A stretch of DNA of 64,000 bases, from NCBI RefSeq assembly GCF_025398255.1, contig NZ_JAODNW010000019.1:1-64000 (forward strand), written 5' to 3'. Made by a program: the position numbers and the translations under genes. Positions 32,792 through 41,457 of this stretch are shown piece by piece. How positions within the stretch are numbered: position 1 is the stretch's first letter; each line of letters begins with the position of its first letter. A model generated the notes under the pieces. It was given only the letters and a program-made list of their open reading frames with translations. It had not been told where the DNA came from and ran no database searches. The DNA comes from Chelativorans intermedius. Its GTDB lineage: Bacteria; Pseudomonadota; Alphaproteobacteria; Rhizobiales; Rhizobiaceae.

Positions 32792-34168
32792 ATGAAGGTC
32801 ATCATCTGCGGCGCCGGGCGCGTGGGCTACGGCATTGCCGAGCAGCTTTCCGTGGAGCAGAACGACGTCTCGGTGATCGACACGTCGGTGGAGCTTATCC
32901 GCGCGATCCGCGACACGCTCGACGTGCGCGGTTTCGTCGGCCATGGCGCGCACCCGGAGGTGCTGGCCGCAGCCGGTGCCCAGCAGGCGGACATGATCAT
33001 CGCCGTCACCCTCTATGACGAGGTCAACATGGTGGCCTGCCAGGTGGCGCATTCGCTCTTCAATGTGCCAACAAAGGTGGCCCGGATCCGCTCCCAGTCC
33101 TATCTCCAGTCCCACTATATGGACCTGTTTTCGCGCGATCACCTGCCCATCGACGTGATCATCTCGCCTGAGCGCGAGGTGGGCGAGATGGTCCTGAGGC
33201 GCATCGCGCTTCCCGGTGCCACGGATGTCGTGGCCTTTGCCGACGGGCAGGTGGCCATGGTTGCCATCGAGTGCCAGGAGGAGTGCCCGGTGATCGACAC
33301 GCCGCTGGCGCAGCTCACGGAGCTGTTTCCCGATCTGCCGTCCACCGTGGTCGGCGTGTCGCGCGGCGGCAGCCTGTTCGTTCCCCACTCGCGGGATCAG
33401 CTCATGGCCGGTGACATGGCCTATGTGGTGACGACGAAGGACCAGGTGCGCCGCACCCTTGGCCTGTTCGGGCACGAGGAGACGGAAGCCACGCGCATCG
33501 TGATTGCCGGCGGCGGCAATATCGGCCGCTATGTTGCCCGCTCGCTGGAGAAGAAGGGCAGCCGCACCAAGGTGAAGATCATCGAGAGCAACCGCGAGCG
33601 CGCCGTGGCCATCGCCGACGATCTGCGCCGCACGGTCGTGCTGCACGGCAGCGCGCTGGAGCAGAAGCTGCTCCTGGAGGCAGATGTCGACCATGCGGAC
33701 CTGATGGTCGCGCTCACCAATGACGACCAGGTCAACATCCTGTCCAGCGTGATTGCAAAGCGTCTTGGATGCAAATCCAACCTGGTGCTGATCAACAACC
33801 CGACCTATCACGACTTCGCCAAGACCCTCGGCATCGACGCTCATGTGAACCCGCGTGCCGTGACCATCTCCAAGGTGCTTCAGCACGTGCGCCGCGGCCG
33901 CATTCGCGCCGTCCACAACATCCAAAAGGGGGCAGCGGAGGTCATCGAGGCCGAGGCGCTCGAAACCTCGCCGCTGGTGGGCTTGCCGCTCAGCGAGCAG
34001 GATCTGCCGGATGGAATGCGCATCGGTGCCGTGTATCGCGAAGGCAGGTTCATCAAGCCGAGCGGCGCATTGCGCATCAAGCCGAAGGACCGCGTCGTCA
34101 TCTTTGCGCTGGAAAGCGCTGTGCGGCAGGTCGAACAGCTCTTCCGCGTCAGCCTGGAGTATTTCTGA
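32792..34168 (+). CDS. trkA: Trk potassium uptake regulatory subunit TrkA
   Basis: TrkA is the peripheral NAD-binding subunit that gates TrkH/TrkG potassium channels. The 458-residue protein has two RCK units. The first begins MKVIICGAGRVGYGIAEQL, the second has RIVIAGGGNIGRYVARSLE (about 232-250), and each is followed by an RCK-C domain. No trkH lies beside it. In relatives trkA also sits directly after ntrX. Confidence 0.96.
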   Translation: MKVIICGAGRVGYGIAEQLSVEQNDVSVIDTSVELIRAIRDTLDVRGFVGHGAHPEVLAAAGAQQADMIIAVTLYDEVNMVACQVAHSLFNVPTKVARIRSQSYLQSHYMDLFSRDHLPIDVIISPEREVGEMVLRRIALPGATDVVAFADGQVAMVAIECQEECPVIDTPLAQLTELFPDLPSTVVGVSRGGSLFVPHSRDQLMAGDMAYVVTTKDQVRRTLGLFGHEETEATRIVIAGGGNIGRYVARSLEKKGSRTKVKIIESNRERAVAIADDLRRTVVLHGSALEQKLLLEADVDHADLMVALTNDDQVNILSSVIAKRLGCKSNLVLINNPTYHDFAKTLGIDAHVNPRAVTISKVLQHVRRGRIRAVHNIQKGAAEVIEAEALETSPLVGLPLSEQDLPDGMRIGAVYREGRFIKPSGALRIKPKDRVVIFALESAVRQVEQLFRVSLEYF

Positions 34169-34207
34169 GCGTCCGCCGCAGGGGTTCATTTCACTGAGGG
34201 AGAAGAC

Positions 34208-35071
34208 ATGCCGCGCATTGCCTATGTGAACGGCCGCTATGTCCGCCATGCCGAGGCGGCAGTGCATATCGAAGACCGGGGCTATCAGTTCGCCGACGGT
34301 GTCTATGAGGTCTGCGAGGTGGCGCGCGGCTTCATCGTCGACATGACACGCCATCTCGACCGGCTCGACCGTTCCCTGTCGGAACTGTCCATTGCCTGGC
34401 CCATGCGCCGCAAGGCGGTGGAGCTGATCATGCGCGAGGTGGTGCGGCGCAACCGCGTGGCCAATGGGCTCGTCTATCTGCAGGTCACGCGCGGTGTCGC
34501 GCCGCGCGATCACGTCTTTCCCGCGCCCGGCACGAGGCCGGCGCTCGTCGTCACGGCGAAGCGCCTCGACAAAGAGGCGGCGGAAAAGCGGGCGCAGACG
34601 GGCATCAAGGTCATCACCGTGCCGGAGAACCGCTGGGAGCGGGTCGACATCAAGACGGTGGGACTCCTGCCCAACGTGCTGGCGCGGCAGAAGGCGCGCG
34701 AGGCGGGCGCTGCCGAGGCATGGTTCGTCGATTCCGACGGCATGGTGAAGGAGGGGGCAGCCACCAACGCCTGGATCGTGACCGCAGAGGGCAAGCTGGT
34801 TACGCGGCCTGCCGATTTTGGCATCCTGCGCGGCGTCACGCGCGCCGGCGTGCTCGACCTGGCAGCCCGGATGGGGCTTGAGGTGGAGGAAAGATCGTTC
34901 TCGGTGGAGGAAGCGCAGGGTGCGCGCGAGGCTTTCATCACGGCTGCGTCCACCGTCGTCATGCCGGTCGTGGAGATCGACGGCAAGCCGGTGGCCAACG
35001 GCCATCCCGGCTCGCTGACTCTTGATCTGCGCAGAGCGTTTTTTGACATTGCGGAAAAAAGTCCTGCCTGA
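34208..35071 (+). CDS. D-amino-acid aminotransferase (class IV PLP transaminase)
   Basis: The 287-residue protein has the class IV fold: RIAYVNGRYVRHAEAAVHIEDRG in outline, then DGVYEV, the PLP Lys in VDIKTVGLLPNVLARQKA (near residue 157), and the motif MVKEGAATNAWIV with ILRGVTRAGVLDLA. It converts between D-alanine, D-glutamate and their keto acids if it is a true DAT; branched-chain or aminodeoxychorismate activities are alternatives in this fold. A GGGAGAAG ribosome-binding site precedes the ATG. This gene precedes hfq in several rhizobia. Confidence 0.88.
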   Translation: MPRIAYVNGRYVRHAEAAVHIEDRGYQFADGVYEVCEVARGFIVDMTRHLDRLDRSLSELSIAWPMRRKAVELIMREVVRRNRVANGLVYLQVTRGVAPRDHVFPAPGTRPALVVTAKRLDKEAAEKRAQTGIKVITVPENRWERVDIKTVGLLPNVLARQKAREAGAAEAWFVDSDGMVKEGAATNAWIVTAEGKLVTRPADFGILRGVTRAGVLDLAARMGLEVEERSFSVEEAQGAREAFITAASTVVMPVVEIDGKPVANGHPGSLTLDLRRAFFDIAEKSPA

Positions 35072-35150
35072 TAACCCTCAAGGCCGTACAGCCAGCCGGC
35101 TTCGATGTTGAACGATTGCGGGCGCGTGGCAGCAGCAGAGAACACCGCGC

Positions 35151-35180
35151 TTGACAGGGCGGGGTGACATTTGCGCTACT
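35151..35180 (+). promoter_or_regulatory. Likely promoter of hfq-hflX
   Basis: A consensus -35 TTGACA (35151-35156) is followed after 18 bases by GCTACT (35175-35180), a plausible alphaproteobacterial -10. The start codon of hfq is 39 bases further on. Confidence 0.5.
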
Positions 35181-35218
35181 GCCATGCGATGCGCAGGGGA
35201 TGGTGAAAGAAAAGAACA

Positions 35219-35467
35219 ATGGCGGACCGTTCGCAGAATTTGCAGGATCTGTTCCTCAACACCGTTCGTAAGAGCAAGAACCCGCTGACGATTTTCCTGA
35301 TCAACGGCGTAAAACTGACTGGCGTGGTAACATCGTTCGACAACTTCTGCGTTCTTTTGCGCCGTGACGGCCACTCGCAGCTCGTCTACAAGCATGCCAT
35401 CTCCACGATCATGCCGAGCCAGCCGGTGCAGCTCTACGATGCCGAGGAAAGCGGTCGGGAAGGCTGA
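35219..35467 (+). CDS. hfq: RNA chaperone Hfq
   Basis: Hfq is the hexameric Sm-like protein that pairs small RNAs with mRNAs. The 82-residue sequence is complete: [35 protein letters not shown] (Sm1) and the Sm2 motif [13 protein letters not shown]. It has an upstream promoter-like pair of hexamers and a purine-rich GGTGAAAGAAAAG leader. It abuts hflX directly, as in many proteobacteria. Confidence 0.98.
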   Translation: MADRSQNLQDLFLNTVRKSKNPLTIFLINGVKLTGVVTSFDNFCVLLRRDGHSQLVYKHAISTIMPSQPVQLYDAEESGREG

Positions 35468-36829
35468 TTGGCAGAGAACACAAGGGCTGCCGGCGGTGCA
35501 CGCCGGAATGACGGGGCAACGGCCGGCGAGGTTACGAGAGCCGTCGTCATAACGCCGGTGCTGAACGCAGCCCGGGGCGAGGGCGCTGCACGCCTGACAC
35601 GCGCCCCCGCAGCACGCCTCGAAGAGGCGATGGGGCTAGCCCGGGCGATCGATCTGGAGATTGTCCACAGCGAGGCGATCATGCTGGCCGCCCCGCGCCC
35701 GGCCACGTTGATCGGCGCCGGCAAGGTCGAGGAGATTGCGGCCGTCGTCGAGGAGGCGGGGGCGGAGGTGGTCATCGTCGACCATCAGCTTTCCCCTGTC
35801 CAGCAGCGCAATCTGGAACGCGCGCTGAAGGCCAAGGTGCTCGACCGCACGGGCCTGATTCTGGAAATCTTCGGCCGCCGTGCGCGCACAAAGGAAGGCC
35901 GGTTGCAGGTCGATCTTGCGCATCTGGAGTATCAGCGCGGGCGGCTTGTCAGAAGCTGGACACACCTGGAGCGCCAGCGCGGCGGCGGCGGCTTCATGGG
36001 TGGTCCCGGCGAGACGCAGATCGAGGCGGACCGGCGCCTTCTGCAGGATCGCATCGTGCGGATCCGGCGCGAGCTGGAGACGGTGCGGCGCACCCGCGAT
36101 CTGCACCGCGCCAAGCGGCGCAAGGTGCCGTTTCCGGTGGTCGCCATCGTTGGCTACACCAATGCCGGCAAATCGACCCTCTTCAACCGGCTGACCGGCG
36201 CTTCGGTGATGGCCGAGGACATGCTGTTCGCCACGCTCGACCCGACCCTGCGGCGTGTGCGCTTTCCACATGGCACCGTGGTCATCCTGTCGGATACGGT
36301 GGGCTTCATCTCCGATCTGCCCACACATCTGGTCGCCGCCTTCCGGGCCACGCTGGAGGAGGTGGTGGAGGCGGATCTCGTCATCCACCTGCGTGACATC
36401 TCCGATCCCGATACCGTCGCCCAGGCGGGCGATGTCGGAGAGGTGCTGGCAAGTCTCGGCGTTGATGCCGCCGACACAAGCCGCGTCATCGAGGTGTGGA
36501 ACAAGATCGACCGGCTGGCCGACAGCGACCGCGAGCGGCTTCTGCGCGACAAGGCCAATGCCGCGCCGCCGATCGCCATCTCGGCCGTGACGGGCGAGGG
36601 GATCGACGATCTGATGCGCCTGATCGAGGAACGCGTCGCCGGCCGGCTTTCGGAGACTTCCTTCACCCTCCCGGCCGATCAGATGGGGCTCGTGGACTGG
36701 ATCTATCGGCACGGCGAGGTGACGGCGCGTGAGAATCACGAGGACGGCAGCATCACCATCCGCCTGCGCGCCACAGGTGCTGCACAGGAAGAGCTGAAGA
36801 GAAAATTGTCGAGCAATAACAGTATCTAA
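35468..36829 (+). CDS. hflX: Ribosome-associated GTPase HflX
   Basis: HflX splits stalled or heat-damaged ribosomes using GTP. The 453-residue protein has its N-terminal domain with LIGAGKVEEIAAVVEE and VDHQLSPVQQRNLE, the glycine-rich helical linker RQRGGGGFMGGPGETQIE and the G domain with GYTNAGKSTLFNRLTG, DTVGFI and NKID. The only start that fits is a TTG immediately after the hfq TGA, so translation must depend on hfq. No separate ribosome-binding site is evident apart from GGTCGGGAAGG inside the end of hfq. Confidence 0.95.
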   Translation: MAENTRAAGGARRNDGATAGEVTRAVVITPVLNAARGEGAARLTRAPAARLEEAMGLARAIDLEIVHSEAIMLAAPRPATLIGAGKVEEIAAVVEEAGAEVVIVDHQLSPVQQRNLERALKAKVLDRTGLILEIFGRRARTKEGRLQVDLAHLEYQRGRLVRSWTHLERQRGGGGFMGGPGETQIEADRRLLQDRIVRIRRELETVRRTRDLHRAKRRKVPFPVVAIVGYTNAGKSTLFNRLTGASVMAEDMLFATLDPTLRRVRFPHGTVVILSDTVGFISDLPTHLVAAFRATLEEVVEADLVIHLRDISDPDTVAQAGDVGEVLASLGVDAADTSRVIEVWNKIDRLADSDRERLLRDKANAAPPIAISAVTGEGIDDLMRLIEERVAGRLSETSFTLPADQMGLVDWIYRHGEVTARENHEDGSITIRLRATGAAQEELKRKLSSNNSI

Positions 36830-36835
36830 AGCTCG

Positions 36836-37648
36836 TCAGCTCGCGTTTTTCTCGCGCTGCCAGATGCCCTCCATCTCCGCAAGGGACACCGCGCCCAGCG
36901 CCTTGCCTTCCGCGGCAAGCCCCCGCTCGACGGCGTTGAAGCGGCGGCGGAACTTTTCATTGGCATCGCGCAGTGCGACTTCCGGGTCGAGCTGGAGGTG
37001 TCGGCCGAGGTTGACCAGCGCAAACAGCAGGTCACCAAACTCCTCGGCCACGGCCGCCTGCCGGCCTTCGGTCATCGCTTCCCGCAACTCGGCGACTTCC
37101 TCCTCGATCTTGTCGAGAACCGGCTCGGGCGCGCCCCAGTCGAAGCCCACCCGTGCCGCCTTTTCCTGCAGCTTCAGGGCGCGCATGAGTGCGGGCAGGG
37201 CGCGCGTCACGTCGTCGAGATAGCCGCTGTGCTCCTGCTCGGCGCCGTTGCGGCGTGCCCGGCGCTCGGCCTTCTCCTCGGCCTTGATGCGCTCCCACAT
37301 GCCCTTGGCCATGCCGGCCTCGCGCGCCTCGGCATCGCCAAAGACATGCGGATGGCGGCGGATCATCTTCGTCGTAATGGTTTCGACCACGTCGCCGAAG
37401 TCGAAATGGCCGGCCTCCTCGGCCATGCGCGCGTGGAACACGACCTGCAGCAGGAGATCACCCAGCTCTTCGCGCAGGTCGCCCATATCGCCGCGCTCTA
37501 TGGCGTCGAGCACTTCATAGGCTTCCTCGATGGTGTAGGGCGCCACGGTCGCGAAGGTCTGCTTGGCGTCCCACGCGCAGCCCGTCTCGGGATCGCGCAA
37601 CGCGGCCATGATTTCGATGAGGCGCGAGATGTTCTTGGATGGCTCCAT
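36836..37648 (-). CDS. mazG: Nucleoside triphosphate pyrophosphohydrolase MazG
   Basis: MazG hydrolyses NTPs to monophosphates, cleaning damaged nucleotides and affecting ppGpp levels. The 270-residue protein, started at MEPSKNISRL, has two MazG helical repeats: DPETGCAWDAKQTF with YTIEEAYEVLDAIERGD and LREELGDLLLQVVFHARMAEE, then in the C-terminal repeat KIEEEVAELREA with EEFGDLLFALVNLGRHL, carrying the EExxE and ExxD metal ligands. It converges on hflX with a 6-base gap. Confidence 0.96.
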   Translation of the reverse strand: MEPSKNISRLIEIMAALRDPETGCAWDAKQTFATVAPYTIEEAYEVLDAIERGDMGDLREELGDLLLQVVFHARMAEEAGHFDFGDVVETITTKMIRRHPHVFGDAEAREAGMAKGMWERIKAEEKAERRARRNGAEQEHSGYLDDVTRALPALMRALKLQEKAARVGFDWGAPEPVLDKIEEEVAELREAMTEGRQAAVAEEFGDLLFALVNLGRHLQLDPEVALRDANEKFRRRFNAVERGLAAEGKALGAVSLAEMEGIWQREKNAS

Positions 37649-37845
37649 GGGTGCGGCTCCATTGGCTGGTGGACAAGCCGTAGCGCGCCGCGCGCTCATT
37701 CTCAAGCCGCTCATCCAGGCCGAATTCGGGTTCACGGCGCCAGGGACGGCACCTATACTGCTGCGGTCCGTGGCATCCCGCTTTCATTGCTCGCTTGGGG
37801 GGTGGCCGCGACGATATCCGATCCTTGACATATCCCAGGGGCCCC

Positions 37846-39189
37846 ATGCTCGGAATCCTTTCAAGCCGCATCTATCGCCACCTGTTTCTGGCCCAGGTGG
37901 TGGCCCTTCTCGGCACGGGACTTGCCACCGTGGCGCTCGGGCTTCTGGCTTTCGATCTGGCGGGAGGCAACGCCGGTGTGGTTCTGGGAACTGCACTCGC
38001 CATCAAGATGGTCGCCTATGTGGGCGTCGCTCCGGTGGCGGGAGCATTTGCCGAGAAGCTGCCCCGGCGTGCCATGTTGGTGAGCCTCGATCTCGTGCGT
38101 GCGCTCATCGCATTGCTGCTGCCGTTCGTGACGGAGGTCTGGCAGGTCTATGTGCTCATCTTTGTGCTGCAGTCGGCCTCGGCGGCTTTCACGCCCACAT
38201 TCCAGGCTACGATCCCGGACGTTCTGCCGGATGAGCGGCAATACACGCGCGCGCTGTCACTTTCGCGCCTGGCCTACGATCTGGAAAGTCTCATCAGCCC
38301 CATGCTGGCAGCGGCGCTGCTGGCGGTGATGAGTTTCCATAGCCTGTTTGCCGGCACGGCGCTTGGTTTCCTTGCCTCCGCGGCCCTGGTGTTGTCGGTT
38401 CGTCTCCCCGATCCGAAGGCGGGCAGGGCGCGCGGCTTCTACGAACGGGTGACACGCGGCCTGCGCATCTATCGCGCGACGCCGCGCTTGCGCGGCCTCC
38501 TGGCCGTCAACATGGCGGTGGCTGCCGCCGGAGCCCTGGTGATCGTCAATACGGTGGTCTACGTGCAGGGTGCCTTTGGCCTTGGCCAGAGCCACACGGC
38601 GCTGGCTCTGGCCGGCTTCGGCGGCGGCTCCATGCTTGTTGCTGTGGTCCTGCCGCGCCTGCTCGAACAGATACGGGATCGCCCCGCCATGCTCGGCGGC
38701 GTCGTCATGCTTTCTGCTGGGACATTCGCGGCGTCGATGCTCGCCGATTACGCGACGCTTGTGGCGCTGTGGTTTCTGATCGGCGCAGGGTACTCCCTGG
38801 CTTTGACGCCGTCCGGCCGCCTGCTGAGGCGCTCGGCACACCCGGAGGACCGTCCGGCATTGTTCGCTGCGCAGTTCGCGCTTTCCCATGCCTGCTGGCT
38901 GGTCACCTACCCGCTGGCGGGGTGGGCTGGCGCTACCATCGGTCTTCCGGAAACGGCGCTGATGCTCGGCGCGTTGGCAACGGTGGCGGCCGGCGCTGCA
39001 TTCTGGTTCTGGCCTGCCGCCGACCCCGAGGCGCTCCCGCATGTCCACGATGAACTCCCACCCGGCCATCCCCATTGGGCTGAAGGCCGGGCGCTCTCCG
39101 GCAGGAGCCACGTCCATGCCTTCGTGATCGATGATCTCCACCCTGCGTGGCCTGCGCTTGCCTGGGACAGCAGAAGACCGGTGAATTGA
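37846..39189 (+). CDS. MFS transporter (EntS/MFS_3 type) with His-rich C-terminal tail
   Basis: The 447-residue protein has the twelve-helix pattern of the major facilitator superfamily, starting at MLGILSSRIYRHLFLAQVVALLG, and is closest to the EntS-like MFS_3 exporters. The substrate is unknown. The last 45 residues form a soluble tail rich in His and acidic residues (HVHDELPPGHPHW, then SHVHAFVIDDLHPAWP), which suggests metal sensing or transport, though that is inference. It is divergent from mazG. A TTGACA at 37825 is too close to the start to be its promoter. Confidence 0.85.
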   Translation: MLGILSSRIYRHLFLAQVVALLGTGLATVALGLLAFDLAGGNAGVVLGTALAIKMVAYVGVAPVAGAFAEKLPRRAMLVSLDLVRALIALLLPFVTEVWQVYVLIFVLQSASAAFTPTFQATIPDVLPDERQYTRALSLSRLAYDLESLISPMLAAALLAVMSFHSLFAGTALGFLASAALVLSVRLPDPKAGRARGFYERVTRGLRIYRATPRLRGLLAVNMAVAAAGALVIVNTVVYVQGAFGLGQSHTALALAGFGGGSMLVAVVLPRLLEQIRDRPAMLGGVVMLSAGTFAASMLADYATLVALWFLIGAGYSLALTPSGRLLRRSAHPEDRPALFAAQFALSHACWLVTYPLAGWAGATIGLPETALMLGALATVAAGAAFWFWPAADPEALPHVHDELPPGHPHWAEGRALSGRSHVHAFVIDDLHPAWPALAWDSRRPVN

Positions 39190-39348
39190 ACAGACAGAGC
39201 GCAATCAAGGCTTGGGTTTGTGGCTGCGCTTCCTCGCGGGTTCGACCCAGAGGGCAGAGGCGGCGACTCTCGCATCAAAAAACAAAAGTCGCATAATATG
39301 GATTATGGAACTCAGCCCTGCACCGCGCCCTTCCTGCTGGTCATTCCG

Positions 39349-39819
39349 TCACGTCACAATGTCGGCCACCTCGGCCTTTGCTGCGTTGATCAGCGCCCGC
39401 GGTTCTGCGGCGAAGACGGCGTCGTGGGCGCCGGCGGCGGCCCACACGATGGGAAAGCCGAGCAGCGTTCGGTCGGCATAGCGGCGCACGGTCTCGTCGT
39501 GACCGAGCGGTGAAACGCCGCCGATGGCAAAGCCCGTTTCCTCGCGCACCTTGCGCGGATCGGCGCGCACCAGCTTCTCGCCGGCCACGGATGCGGCTTT
39601 CTCCAGGTCGAGCTGCCGGCTGCCGGAGACCAGAAAGAGATAGAGCCTGCCGGAGTCTTCGCCGGCGAAGATCAGCGACTTGACGATCTGCTCGACCGAA
39701 CAGCCGCATTGCCGGGCCGCCTCGGCGGCCGTACGGGTCGATTCGCCCATGCGCCGGATCTCGATCTCCAGGCCGGCCCGGGCTGCGGCCTCGGCCACGC
39801 GCCTGATGCTCTTCGACAT
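39349..39819 (-). CDS. YbaK/EbsC family aminoacyl-tRNA deacylase-like protein
   Basis: The 156-residue protein matches the YbaK/ProX editing fold: CSVEQIVKSLIFAGEDSGRLYLFLVSG-like core in outline, KLVRADPRKVREETGFAIGGVSPLGH and a C-terminal FAAEPRALI. Members hydrolyse mischarged aminoacyl-tRNAs such as Cys-tRNA(Pro) or Ala-tRNA(Pro). Which tRNA this one edits is unknown. It is the last gene of the rlpA-to-ybaK minus-strand run, 17 bases after the PhnP-like gene. Confidence 0.92.
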   Translation of the reverse strand: MSKSIRRVAEAAARAGLEIEIRRMGESTRTAAEAARQCGCSVEQIVKSLIFAGEDSGRLYLFLVSGSRQLDLEKAASVAGEKLVRADPRKVREETGFAIGGVSPLGHDETVRRYADRTLLGFPIVWAAAGAHDAVFAAEPRALINAAKAEVADIVT

Positions 39820-39836
39820 AGGAAACCTCTATTTTT

Positions 39837-40655
39837 TCAAATGGATGAAATCTCTTTTTCAATCACCATGCCATCGAAGGCCGGCTCCACGTGATCGGGT
39901 GTCTCCCGCCGCACGGCGTCATAGTCGAGCGGCGTGTGCATATGAGTTAGAACGGCGCGGCTGGGTGCCAGCCGTTCGATCCACTCCAGCGCCTCGGAAA
40001 GCGAGAAATGGCTGGGATGCGGGCGGTGCTGCAGAGCGTCGATCACCAGGAGATCGAGACCGGCCAGCAGCGGCACGGTTTCGGGCGGGAAGTCGTTGAC
40101 ATCGGAACAATAGGCGAACGGACCGATGCGAAAGCCCAGAGAGCGGATGTCGCCGTGAACCTGCGGCAGCGGGACAAAGGTGAGAACGCCGCCCGCCCCC
40201 TCGATGGCGAAAGGCGCCTCGTGACGGATGAGATGCGGCGTGACGATGGGTGGATAGTTGCTGCCGGGCGGTGTCTCGAAGCAATAGGCAAAGGCTTCAC
40301 GCAGGCGCTTCAGTGTCGGCTCGTCGGCGTGGATGTCCATCCGCCTGTTCTGTACCAGCACGAAGCCGCGCAGATCGTCAATGCCGTGGATGTGGTCGGC
40401 ATGGGGGTGGGTGTAGACGACGGCGTCGAGATGCGTCACGCCAGCTGCGATCATCTGGGCGCGGAAGTCCGGCCCGGTGTCGATGGCCACCCGCGTGGTG
40501 CCTCCGTCCGGCCTGATGCGTTCCACGAGCGCGGCCGCGCGGCTGCGCCGGTTGCGCGGGTTGGCCGGGTCGCAATTGCCCCAGTCGCCGTTGATCCGCG
40601 GCACGCCTGGCGAGGAAGCGCAGCCCAGGATGGTAAGCCGCAGCCGGTCCGCCAA
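39837..40655 (-). CDS. PhnP-like metallo-beta-lactamase hydrolase
   Basis: The 272-residue protein has the PhnP/phosphodiesterase subgroup signatures: an N-terminal LGCASSPGVPRINGDWG, the metal-binding THPHADHIHG, DIRSLGFRIGPFAYCSDVNDFP and the closing LTHMHTPLDYD. PhnP cleaves cyclic ribose phosphate esters, and the chromosomal rhizobial homologues next to tatD are of unproven role. Two bases separate it from tatD. Confidence 0.92.
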   Translation of the reverse strand: MADRLRLTILGCASSPGVPRINGDWGNCDPANPRNRRSRAAALVERIRPDGGTTRVAIDTGPDFRAQMIAAGVTHLDAVVYTHPHADHIHGIDDLRGFVLVQNRRMDIHADEPTLKRLREAFAYCFETPPGSNYPPIVTPHLIRHEAPFAIEGAGGVLTFVPLPQVHGDIRSLGFRIGPFAYCSDVNDFPPETVPLLAGLDLLVIDALQHRPHPSHFSLSEALEWIERLAPSRAVLTHMHTPLDYDAVRRETPDHVEPAFDGMVIEKEISSI

Positions 40656-40657
40656 GG

Positions 40658-41452
40658 TCAGGCCCCTTCCTGAAGCGTACGCGGCACCTTGGTGAAGAGG
40701 CGGAAGAAATTGGCTGTCGTGATCTGCGCCACGTCCTCGGGTGTCGCACCGATGGTCTCGGCAAAAAGTGCAGCGGTATGGGCCACATAGGCCGGCTCGT
40801 TGCGCTTGCCGCGGTGCGGCACGGGCGCCAGATAGGGCGCATCGGTCTCCACCAGAAGCCGCTCGCGCGGCACGTCCCGCGCGATTTCGCGCAGCGCTTC
40901 GGACTTCCTGAAGGTCAGGATGCCCGAAAAGGAGATATAGCCGCCGAGCTCCACGCCCGTGCGCGCCAGCGCTGGGCCGGAGGAGAAACAGTGCAGGATG
41001 AAGGGGAAGGCCCCCTTCCCCGCCTCTTCGCGCAGGATCGCCGCCATGTCGTCATCGGCATCGCGCGCATGGATGACGAGCGGCAGCCCGGTGCGCCGTG
41101 CCGCCTCGATGTGGGTGCGGAAACCCTGCGCCTGTGCCTCGCGCGGAGACTTGTCGTAGAAGTAGTCGAGCCCCGCTTCGCCGATGCCCACCACCTTGGG
41201 ATGCTCAGCAAGCCTGACCAGGTCATCGGCTGTCACATGCATCTCCTCCCCGGCATTGTGCGGGTGCGTGCCGACGGTGCAGAAGACGTTGGGATAGCGC
41301 TCGGCAATTGCCTTCACGTCCTCGAATCTTGCCACGCGGGTGGAGATCGTCACCATCAGGCCCACGCCGCTCTCGCCGGCGCGGGCCACGATTTCGTCCC
41401 GTTCCTCCTCGAAATCGGGAAAGTCGAGATGGCAATGGCTATCGACCAGCAT
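40658..41452 (-). CDS. TatD-family metal-dependent DNase
   Basis: The 264-residue TIM barrel shows DSHCHLDF (4-11), GTHPHNA, GEAGLDYFYDKSPREAQ, HARDADDD and FHC-type ILHCFSSG with ETDAPYLAPVPHRGKRNEP. These are the metal ligands of TatD 3'-5' exonucleases, which trim DNA and RNA. Fixed between metG and the PhnP-like gene, as in many bacteria. Confidence 0.95.
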   Translation of the reverse strand: MLVDSHCHLDFPDFEEERDEIVARAGESGVGLMVTISTRVARFEDVKAIAERYPNVFCTVGTHPHNAGEEMHVTADDLVRLAEHPKVVGIGEAGLDYFYDKSPREAQAQGFRTHIEAARRTGLPLVIHARDADDDMAAILREEAGKGAFPFILHCFSSGPALARTGVELGGYISFSGILTFRKSEALREIARDVPRERLLVETDAPYLAPVPHRGKRNEPAYVAHTAALFAETIGATPEDVAQITTANFFRLFTKVPRTLQEGA

Positions 41453-41457
41453 GGCGT

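Noticed and set aside
37825-37830. Perfect TTGACA -35-like hexamer before the MFS gene
   Set aside because: It is only 16 bases upstream of the ATG, so a transcript from it would begin inside the coding region; the start codon is well supported by the first membrane helix.
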